NCBI GenBank assembly: GCA_946627725.1
Contig: CAMOVW010000004.1
Coordinates: 1 to 43,022, forward strand
Origin: an uncultured Clostridia bacterium
Lineage (GTDB): Bacteria; Bacillota; Clostridia; Oscillospirales; Acutalibacteraceae
Direction: 5' to 3'
Length of the DNA stretch: 43,022 nt
A program made the position numbers and the translations under genes. Under the pieces are notes generated by a model. It had not been told where the DNA came from. It made no database searches and worked only from the letters and a program-made list of their open reading frames with translations. Of this stretch, positions 6,991 through 13,513 are shown piece after piece. Position 1 is the stretch's first letter, and every line of letters begins with the position of its first letter.

Positions 6991-9498
6991 TCAGTCTACT
7001 TTCACTTTTTGGGTAAGACGGGTGGATTCTTTATACGGGCGGAACAGAAGGATAAAGAAGCATACGATCACAGCCAGAGCGATCACAGCGCCGACGATGT
7101 TGGCAGCGGTGAGGTTGCCCATGAACAGCCGCGGGATGTTGTATGCCACAAGGCTTACCAGATAGGCGAAACCGCACTGATAACCAACCGCAAACCAGGT
7201 CCATTTGGCGGAGTTCATCTCGCGCTTGATGGCGCCGATGGCGGCGAAGCAAGGCGCGCAAAGAAGATTGAACGCAAGGAAGGAATAGCCTGCGGCGCCG
7301 TTGCCGAACGCAGCCATAATGTGAGAATACACGCTGCCCTCGCCTGCGCGATACAGAATACCCATGGTGCCTACGATGTTCTCTTTCGCTACAAGACCGG
7401 TGATGGAGGCTACGGCCGCCTGCCAGTTGCCCCAACCCAGCGGCTTGAAGATCCAGGCGATGGCGCCGCCGATGGCTGCAAGGATGCTTTGATCCACTTC
7501 TTCTTCACCCAGCATACGGAAGCCTTCCGCAGTGAAGCCGAAGAAGGTGGTGAACCACACAACGATGGTGGAAAGAAGGATGATGGTACCTGCCTTTTTA
7601 ATGAAGGACCAGCCGCGCTCCCACATGCTGCGAAGCACGTTGCCGAGGGTGGGCCAGTGATACGCGGGCAGTTCCATAACGAAGGGCGCGGGGTCGCCGG
7701 CAAACATACGGGTCTTTTTCAGGATGATACCCGAGCAGATGATTGCCGCCATACCGAGGAAATACGCAGAAGTTGCGATCCACGGGGAACCGCCGAAGAT
7801 CGCACCGGCGATCATAGCGATAAAGGGGGTTTTCGCACCGCAGGGAATAAAGGTGGTTGTCATAATGGTCATGCGGCGGTCGCGCTCATTTTCAATGGTA
7901 CGGGACGCCATGATACCGGGAATGCCGCAGCCGGTACCGATCAGGATCGGGATAAAGGATTTACCGGAAAGACCGAAGCGGCGGAAGATACGGTCCATTA
8001 CGAAGGCGATACGCGCCATATAACCGCAGGCCTCAAGGAACGCAAGCAGCAGGAACAGAACCAGCATCTGAGGAACGAACCCAAGCACCGCGCCCACACC
8101 TGCAACGATACCGTCCAGGATCAGGCCCTGAAGCCAATCGGCGCAGTTCAGTTTTTCGAGCAAGTTGCCGATGAGCACCGGCACACCGGGCACCCATACC
8201 CCGTAATCGGCTGGATCGGGCTCGTCAAAGCCCTTTTCCGTAAAGTAATCCACAGCGTCGTTAAAGGCCATGGCGTTTACGTCGTCTCCCGCGTCTTCGG
8301 GAATGTTTTCACTGTTGAAATATACGTAGATCTCGCTTTCTTCCAGCGTTTCCTCGTCTTCTACGGTATACATAACGTATTCGTCGGTGGAGGTATACGC
8401 CTTCATCTGCGCAAGAGCCGCATCCGCATCGAAAGCCTCGTCTTCGGTATCAAGACCGACGAAAGCGTCTGCAGCGTTTACAGCGGCGGAATAGTCGTCA
8501 GCGGCTTCTTCATAAGCGGAGGAACCGATGCCCAAAAGATGGAAGCCGTCGCCGAAGAGGCCGTCGTTTGCCCAGTCGGTAGCTGCGGAGCCCACAGTGA
8601 CCATGGAAATATAATATACCACAAACATCACGACCGCGAAAATGGGAAGGCCCAGCCAGCGGTTGGTTACAACTTTATCGATCTTATCGGAAGTTGACAG
8701 CGCGCCTGCGGATTTTTTCTTATAGCAGTGCTTTACAAGCCCGCCGATGTAAACATAGCGCTCATTTGTGATGATGGATTCGGCATCGTCGTCCAGTTCC
8801 TTTTCTACAGCGGCGATATCGCCTTCAATATGTTTCAGCGTATCTTCGGGAAGAGAGAGCTGCTCCAGAACTTTTTCATCACGCTCAAACAGCTTAACGG
8901 CGTACCAACGCTGCTGTTCTTCCGGCATACCGTGTACACAGGCTTCTTCGATGTGAGCAAGCGCATGTTCCACTGTACCGGAGAAGGTGTGCTGCGGTGC
9001 CGCGCCGCCTTTGTTTGCCGCGGCAATTGCGGCTTCGACGGCTTCGGTGATTCCGTCGCCCTTCAGAGCGGAAATCTCTTTTACCGGGCAGCCCAACTCG
9101 CGGGAGAGCTCATCGATATTGATCTTATCTCCGTTTTTCCGTACCACGTCCATCATATTGACGGCAATCACTGTGGGGATGCCGAGTTCAAGCAATTGGG
9201 TGGTAAGGTACAGATTTCGTTCAGGGTTTGTGCCGTCCACGATATTCAGGATGGCGTTGGGGCGTTCGCCGATCAGATAATTTCTGGCGACGACTTCCTC
9301 CAACGTATAGGGAGAAAGCGAGTAGATACCGGGCAAATCGGTGATCACAACGCCGTCGTGTTTTTTCAGCTTGCCTTCTTTCTTTTCTACGGTAACGCCC
9401 GGCCAGTTGCCTACAAACTGGTTTGAACCGGTAAGCGCATTGAACAGTGTTGTTTTACCGCTGTTCGGATTGCCCGCAAGGGCGATTCTGATATCCAT
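6991..9498 (-). CDS. feoB: Ferrous iron transport protein FeoB
   Basis: This 835-residue protein imports Fe(II) across the cytoplasmic membrane. The N-terminal G domain shows the P-loop GNPNSGKTT (residues 9-17), G3 DLPGIYS and G4 NMMD. A helical domain and a polytopic core follow, with FeoB/Gate segments such as GYMARIAFVMDR, PILIGTGCGIPGIMASR and FIPCGAKTPFI. The start has AAAGGAA upstream. One feature is odd: between the first transmembrane helix and the next (residues about 325-430) there is an insertion of roughly 105 residues with about 32 Asp/Glu, two Lys and no Arg. In FeoB topology this segment faces outside. The gene follows two feoA genes and precedes the Cys-rich protein and HMA genes. 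Confidence 0.97.
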   Translation of the reverse strand: MDIRIALAGNPNSGKTTLFNALTGSNQFVGNWPGVTVEKKEGKLKKHDGVVITDLPGIYSLSPYTLEEVVARNYLIGERPNAILNIVDGTNPERNLYLTTQLLELGIPTVIAVNMMDVVRKNGDKINIDELSRELGCPVKEISALKGDGITEAVEAAIAAANKGGAAPQHTFSGTVEHALAHIEEACVHGMPEEQQRWYAVKLFERDEKVLEQLSLPEDTLKHIEGDIAAVEKELDDDAESIITNERYVYIGGLVKHCYKKKSAGALSTSDKIDKVVTNRWLGLPIFAVVMFVVYYISMVTVGSAATDWANDGLFGDGFHLLGIGSSAYEEAADDYSAAVNAADAFVGLDTEDEAFDADAALAQMKAYTSTDEYVMYTVEDEETLEESEIYVYFNSENIPEDAGDDVNAMAFNDAVDYFTEKGFDEPDPADYGVWVPGVPVLIGNLLEKLNCADWLQGLILDGIVAGVGAVLGFVPQMLVLFLLLAFLEACGYMARIAFVMDRIFRRFGLSGKSFIPILIGTGCGIPGIMASRTIENERDRRMTIMTTTFIPCGAKTPFIAMIAGAIFGGSPWIATSAYFLGMAAIICSGIILKKTRMFAGDPAPFVMELPAYHWPTLGNVLRSMWERGWSFIKKAGTIILLSTIVVWFTTFFGFTAEGFRMLGEEEVDQSILAAIGGAIAWIFKPLGWGNWQAAVASITGLVAKENIVGTMGILYRAGEGSVYSHIMAAFGNGAAGYSFLAFNLLCAPCFAAIGAIKREMNSAKWTWFAVGYQCGFAYLVSLVAYNIPRLFMGNLTAANIVGAVIALAVIVCFFILLFRPYKESTRLTQKVKVD

Positions 9499-9534
9499 AT
9501 GTATTTCCTTTCTGCACAGCAGTGCTTTGAGCGA

Positions 9535-9548
9535 TTAGCCTTTGCTAA
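9535..9548. promoter_or_regulatory. Putative iron-responsive operator upstream of feoB
   Basis: The 14-mer TTAG-CCTTTG-CTAA has the same TTAG-N6-CTAA form as the two copies upstream of the first feoA. It lies in the 82-bp gap between the second feoA and feoB. I see no clear promoter next to it. Assignment to a DtxR-type repressor is inference. Confidence 0.45.
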
Positions 9549-9580
9549 TTGCCGCCTGAAAAAAAAGGGTTCTCCCCTGT

Positions 9581-9802
9581 TTATTCCACTTCGATCATCT
9601 GCGCGTCGCCTTTTCTGAGCGAAAGCTCATAACCGCGAACCGTGATCTCGATCGGATCGCCCAAAGGGGCAACTTTACGAACATAGATCTGAACGCCTTT
9701 TGTGATGCCCATATCCATGATCCTGCGCTTCAGCGCGCCTTCACCCGAAATCTTTTTTACGGTAACGGTTTCGCCGATCCGGGTTTCTCTCAACGTTTTC
9801 AT
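9581..9802 (-). CDS. feoA: FeoA domain protein (second copy)
   Basis: This 73-residue protein is a single SH3-like FeoA domain. It shows the family pattern of VTVKKISGEGALKRRIMDMGITKG, then VRKVAPLGDPIEITVRGYELSLRK. FeoA proteins act with FeoB at the cytoplasmic face and are needed for iron import, probably by modulating the G domain. The copy lies 15 bp after the first feoA and 82 bp before feoB. It is closer to the canonical family than its neighbour because the GDPIE...G.ELSLRK segment is complete. Confidence 0.93.
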   Translation of the reverse strand: MKTLRETRIGETVTVKKISGEGALKRRIMDMGITKGVQIYVRKVAPLGDPIEITVRGYELSLRKGDAQMIEVE

Positions 9803-9817
9803 TCTGTATCCTCCTGC

Positions 9818-10030
9818 CTATATCATTATTTTCTGCGCCATCTCTTTACTGATGGCGATTCTTGCCTCTTTCACTCGGACGATCACATTGCCGTCGATGG
9901 TATTGATCACCGAAACCCGCCCGCCGGTCACAAAACCGAGATTTTCAAGATGGCGGCGAACCTCCGGATTTCCGCCGATTTTTTTGATCACATTTTCTTC
10001 TCCGGGAGACGACAGCGTTAAAGGAATCAT
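9818..10030 (-). CDS. feoA: FeoA domain protein (first copy)
   Basis: This 70-residue FeoA domain is the first gene of the Feo operon. Its core is VIKKIGGNPEVRRHLENLGFVTGG followed by VSVINTIDGNVIVRVKEARIAISKEMA. The ribosome site GGAGGA precedes the ATG at 10030. Tandem, diverged feoA genes are common in Clostridia; the two products may form a heteromer or serve different steps. The promoter at 10089-10116 and the paired operators at 10056-10083 control it. Confidence 0.9.
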   Translation of the reverse strand: MIPLTLSSPGEENVIKKIGGNPEVRRHLENLGFVTGGRVSVINTIDGNVIVRVKEARIAISKEMAQKIMI

Positions 10031-10055
10031 ATTGCGTTCCTCCTTCCTTTAACAG

Positions 10056-10083
10056 TTAGCGCCAACTAATTAGCTTCCACTAA
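10056..10083. promoter_or_regulatory. Two adjacent TTAG-N6-CTAA operators in front of the feo operon
   Basis: TTAG-CGCCAA-CTAA (10056-10069) is joined directly to TTAG-CTTCCA-CTAA (10070-10083). G and C at the outer ends make the flanks GTTAG...CTAAC. The pair sits just downstream of the -10 box at 10089-10094, over the probable transcription start, which is where a repressor would act. The half-sites resemble those of the iron-dependent DtxR/IdeR family, but the spacing differs from the classic 19-bp box, so the regulator is unproven. Confidence 0.55.
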
Positions 10084-10088
10084 CTCAC

Positions 10089-10116
10089 ATTATAGTACAA
10101 TTTTAATGTCTGTCAA
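10089..10116 (-). promoter_or_regulatory. Sigma-A promoter of the feo operon
   Basis: TTGACA (10116-10111) and TATAAT (10094-10089) are both perfect, with a 16-bp spacer, on the minus strand. Confidence 0.8.
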
Positions 10117-10279
10117 GAATAATTTGAACAATACTTCAACGGAGTGATAAATTTCAGCGGTTTGACCGTTATGTTTGCATATGCTAACCACTCATTTTGT
10201 GAGCATTGCCGAATTGATTTTGTTCAATTATTTTGACAGCTTTACAATTACGGCTTCGCCGTTTTTATGAAAATAATTG
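10117..10279. other. Gene-free divergent spacer
   Basis: I find no convincing gene here. The only structure is a short hairpin at 10250-10262 (ACGGC-TTC-GCCGT) followed by a T run on the plus strand. It could end leftover plus-strand transcripts before the promoter at 10280. Confidence 0.4.
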
Positions 10280-10308
10280 TTGCAAAGCGCCTGAAATGAT
10301 GATAAAAT
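10280..10308 (+). promoter_or_regulatory. Probable promoter of the glycosyltransferase/radical SAM unit
   Basis: TTGCAA (10280-10285), a 17-bp spacer and TAAAAT (10303-10308) lie about 50 bp before the ATG at 10359. Confidence 0.5.
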
Positions 10309-10358
10309 ATTATGAGTGTAAATACAAATACAGCATCAGTGCAGCAAAGGGTTTATAC

Positions 10359-11075
10359 ATGCCAAACGAGTTGAGCGTTACGGTCGTGATTCCCACGATC
10401 GATGAAATGCAAATCAAAGATGTGATCAGCGTGATTTGTAATACCTGCGATCCGGCGGACGTCGCCTGTGTTATCGCGGTTTACGGCGAAAAGACCACCG
10501 AATCGCATCTCTCTTTTCTGCATTCATTGCAAAGGGACTTCCCTGCTGTAAACATCCGCGTATTGAAACAGCCCGGCCATGGCCCCGGAGACGCGGCATA
10601 TGCGGGATGCGCCGCGGCAAGCGGAACGCACGTTGTGATTCTCGGCGCGGACATGGAAAACGACCCGCACGATATCGCCAAAATGATAGAGCTCTCGAAA
10701 AAAGCCCCGGATGATATCATCAAAGCTTCACGCCGGTTAAAGAAAGAAACGTTTGCCAAATACCCGAAATTCAAAAAGATATTCAACGTGATTTTTCAGC
10801 GGATCATGTGTATCGCGTTTCACTCTGCGCAAACGGATATCACATACGCCTTCCAGCTCACGCCGCTCAGATATCTGCAACAGTTTTCTTTTATGCCGGA
10901 TCACGGCGCTTTTGCAATTGAACTGGCGTTGCTGCCGGAGATTTACGGCGTACCCTATATTGAGATCCCCTCCGCCGTAGGACGGCGCACCGAAGGGCGT
11001 TCTCACACCGATTTCAAGTATTATCTCGGGTATCTGAAAACCGGAATAAAGATCTATAAAAACAAAAGGAGATGA
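10359..11075 (+). CDS. Family 2-type glycosyltransferase
   Basis: This 238-residue protein starts at the ATG at 10359 (MPNELSVTVVIPT), with AAAGGG upstream. A longer open frame from 10233 would contain the promoter, so it is not used. It has the GT-A layout: VTVVIPTIDE at the N-terminus, GHGPGDAAYAGCAAASG as the nucleotide-sugar segment, and ILGADMENDPHD in place of the usual DxD. The end is basic and there is no clear transmembrane helix. Family members transfer a sugar from a nucleotide or polyprenyl-phosphate donor. The next gene starts 7 bp after its stop and its ribosome site lies inside the end of this gene, so the two are one operon. Confidence 0.85.
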   Translation: MPNELSVTVVIPTIDEMQIKDVISVICNTCDPADVACVIAVYGEKTTESHLSFLHSLQRDFPAVNIRVLKQPGHGPGDAAYAGCAAASGTHVVILGADMENDPHDIAKMIELSKKAPDDIIKASRRLKKETFAKYPKFKKIFNVIFQRIMCIAFHSAQTDITYAFQLTPLRYLQQFSFMPDHGAFAIELALLPEIYGVPYIEIPSAVGRRTEGRSHTDFKYYLGYLKTGIKIYKNKRR

Positions 11076-11081
11076 GCATAG

Positions 11082-13007
11082 ATGAAGCATATTTACTTCG
11101 TACAGGCCTGCGACGTGCATGGCTCCGGTGCGAATGCTTCTGCCTATCTCCCCTATGCCACCGGCCTGCTGGCGGCATATGCGTTTCACAATGAAACGGT
11201 AAAGAATAATTATATTGTTAAAAGATTTTTATATAAGAAAGAGGATATCTCCGCGGCAATCGATTCTTTTGACAAACCTGCCGTGGTTGGCTTTTCTACC
11301 TACATCTGGAATTATGAGTACAATCTTGCTTTTGCGAAAGCTTTGAAAGAACGCTATCCCGATTGCGCCGTCGTTTTCGGCGGACACAACGTACACAATA
11401 ACAGCGAAAAGCAGCTGGATGAGTTTCCGTTCATCGATTTTCTGATCCACGGCGAAGGAGAGATCTCTTTTTGCGAATTGCTTGTGCAGCTGGCAACCGA
11501 TCGCAATTTTGACGCTGTTTCCAATATTTCGTACCGCGCGCCGGACGGAAGCGCCGTAAAAACAGCCACACGGGAAACCTGCGTAACGGATTTTCCTTCC
11601 CCCTATCTGGAAGGCTGGTTCGACGATATCCTTGCAAACGACCCCATTATTTTCTCAGCGCTGCTTGAAACAAACAGGGGCTGTCCTTTTCACTGCGCGT
11701 ATTGCGATTGGGGCAGCGTAAAACTGCGGATGCGGCAGTTCCCGATGGAGCGTGTGATCGCCGAGATGCAGTGGTTTGCCGACCATAAGATACAGTTCTG
11801 CTTCTGTATTGACTCAAACTTCGGCATGTTCAAGCGTGATTTTGATATTGTTGACGCGTTTCTTGAGATCAAGAACCGCACCGGCTATCCCGAGATGTTC
11901 AAATGCTGCACCACGGAAGGCAGCGGGATGACGGAATTCAATATCAACAAAAAGCTGAACGACTGCGGTATCTTAAAAGGCGCTTCGCTGGCACTTCAAA
12001 CGCTCTGCCCGGAAGCGCTTGAGAACATCGGCCGCAAGAATATGAGTATCGAACGGTACAGTGAACTGACGGCAAAGTATAATGAGCACAATATCCCAAC
12101 TTATTCCGAACTCATTTACGGTCTGCCCGGCGAAACCTACGAATCTTTTTCGGATAACCTCTGCTTCATGCTGGGCTCCGGCACAACAAAGGGATGTTTT
12201 ATTCATTATTGCGAACTGCTGCCAAACGCGGGGCTTGCTTTGCCTGAAAATATGCAAAGATTCGGCATAAAAACCGCAAGGATACCGTATACGCAGTTCC
12301 ACTCCCCTGTGCATCAGGAGGTACAGGAATACTCCAATATAATAGTATCAACCTATTCTTTAAGTTACACCGATTGGGTACGCTCTTGTATCTTCGGTCT
12401 GTTTGTTCAGTGCTTTCATTATATGGGATTGCTGCAATTTCCCGCAAAGTATCTGCATTTTGAGCATGGCGTTCCATATAAAGTTTTTTATGAGCAATTG
12501 ATCCGCTGGGCGAAAGCGCACCCGGATACGGTATTGGGTGATTACTATCAGACAATGTACCGGAACCTTTCCGCGCTCGACAGAGGCGAAACCATATCGC
12601 GGGCGCATTACAACCCGATCTTCGGTGAAATCGACTGGCCGATGGAAGAGGGGCTCTGTCTTGAGATCATGATAAAAGAGCAGCGGTTCTTTGATGAAAT
12701 GAAAAGCTTTATCAACCTGTTTGACGCGGATAAAGAGATACTGGGGCAACTGCTTGATTATCAGCGAAGCGCCCTGCGCGCGCCGAAAGACACTGAAACA
12801 ACAAGGCGTTACGCTTATGATTTTCACACGTACTTTCGCAATATCGATCTGCTCAACTATCAACCGCTGCAAAAAAAGGAAAATGACCTGACGTTTACGA
12901 ACGCATTCAGAACGAAAGATCTGGAAGACTATGCTATGCGTATCGTATGGTTCGGAAGAAAAAGCGCGCGGGTGATGTACAGCGAAAGTGAGATCGCTCA
13001 AAAATAA
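11082..13007 (+). CDS. B12-binding-type radical SAM protein (CDWG subgroup)
   Basis: This 641-residue protein has two recognised parts. Residues 1-150 form a cobalamin-binding-like Rossmann domain (VVGFSTYIWN...VVFGGHNVHN...GEGEISF). Residues about 190-430 are a radical SAM barrel whose cluster motif is Cys201-x3-Cys205-x2-Cys208, read as RGCPFHCAYCDWG. A further GLPGETYESF motif is typical of B12 radical SAM enzymes. The last 200 residues have no domain I recognise. Such enzymes methylate or rearrange unactivated carbon centres. The reaction is unknown here; co-transcription with a glycosyltransferase suggests a sugar or lipid-linked substrate. The ribosome site is AGGAG at 11067-11071 and a terminator follows at 13035. 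Confidence 0.88.
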   Translation: MKHIYFVQACDVHGSGANASAYLPYATGLLAAYAFHNETVKNNYIVKRFLYKKEDISAAIDSFDKPAVVGFSTYIWNYEYNLAFAKALKERYPDCAVVFGGHNVHNNSEKQLDEFPFIDFLIHGEGEISFCELLVQLATDRNFDAVSNISYRAPDGSAVKTATRETCVTDFPSPYLEGWFDDILANDPIIFSALLETNRGCPFHCAYCDWGSVKLRMRQFPMERVIAEMQWFADHKIQFCFCIDSNFGMFKRDFDIVDAFLEIKNRTGYPEMFKCCTTEGSGMTEFNINKKLNDCGILKGASLALQTLCPEALENIGRKNMSIERYSELTAKYNEHNIPTYSELIYGLPGETYESFSDNLCFMLGSGTTKGCFIHYCELLPNAGLALPENMQRFGIKTARIPYTQFHSPVHQEVQEYSNIIVSTYSLSYTDWVRSCIFGLFVQCFHYMGLLQFPAKYLHFEHGVPYKVFYEQLIRWAKAHPDTVLGDYYQTMYRNLSALDRGETISRAHYNPIFGEIDWPMEEGLCLEIMIKEQRFFDEMKSFINLFDADKEILGQLLDYQRSALRAPKDTETTRRYAYDFHTYFRNIDLLNYQPLQKKENDLTFTNAFRTKDLEDYAMRIVWFGRKSARVMYSESEIAQK

Positions 13008-13034
13008 CAAATATAAACCGTTTTGTTCTACAAA

Positions 13035-13063
13035 AAAAGCACAGCGACGCGGCTGTGCTTTTT
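13035..13063. terminator. Bidirectional terminator
   Basis: The stem AAAGCACAGC / GCTGTGCTTT has a six-base loop, with A and T runs on both sides. It serves the convergent radical SAM gene (+) and ruvX (-). Confidence 0.9.
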
Positions 13064-13072
13064 TATCTGTAT

Positions 13073-13498
13073 TTAACCGTTCATCTGCCGTTTGCGGGCG
13101 CCGAGGTAATCTTCAAGGATCAGCACCGCGCTGACCGCGTCCACGGTTTGTTTCCGTTTTTTGCCGCGAGTATCCGTGGCATTCAGAAGTTTATGCGCGC
13201 TAACGGTAGAAAGGCGCTCATCACGCAGCGCCACCGGTACGCCGGCAGCCGCCTCAAGCACGGGAACAAAATCCATGATCGCCTGCGCGCGGAACCCCAA
13301 GGAACCGTCCATGTTTTTCGGCAGCCCCATAACGATCTGTTCCGCCTTGTATTCCTTCACCAGTGCAGCAATCTTCTGCGCAAGAACTGCATCATACCTT
13401 TCGGTGATCACAGCAACGGGTGACGCCAGCATCTCATTTTTATCGCATACGGCAACGCCCGTACGGACGTCGCCGTGATCCACACTGAGAATTACCAT
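13073..13498 (-). CDS. ruvX: Holliday junction resolvase-like RuvX (YqgF)
   Basis: This 141-residue protein has the RNase H-like fold of the YqgF family. It shows the first acidic motif ILSVDHGDVRTG near the N-terminus, IVMGLPKNMDG in the middle, the DERLSTV motif, and the late VDAVSAVLILEDYL helix with its conserved Asp. Family members are Holliday-junction or pre-16S rRNA nucleases in the cytoplasm. The ATG at 13498 lies only 15 bp after the PBP stop codon, so the two genes are co-transcribed. Length is normal for the family. Confidence 0.93.
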   Translation of the reverse strand: MVILSVDHGDVRTGVAVCDKNEMLASPVAVITERYDAVLAQKIAALVKEYKAEQIVMGLPKNMDGSLGFRAQAIMDFVPVLEAAAGVPVALRDERLSTVSAHKLLNATDTRGKKRKQTVDAVSAVLILEDYLGARKRQMNG

Positions 13499-13513
13499 AC
13501 CGACACCGCCGAT

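Noticed and set aside
6985-8697. Open frame of 570 codons on the plus strand
   Set aside because: It lies wholly antisense to feoB, has no ribosome site, and its composition (many His, Gly, Asp) matches no family.
10250-10266. Possible end of a small plus-strand RNA
   Set aside because: The hairpin has only a five-base-pair stem, and I found no convincing promoter between 10117 and 10250.
10233-10358. Extended N-terminus of the glycosyltransferase
   Set aside because: The extension covers the -35 and -10 boxes and lacks a ribosome site; GT-A proteins begin close to the VTVVIPT strand encoded after the ATG at 10359.
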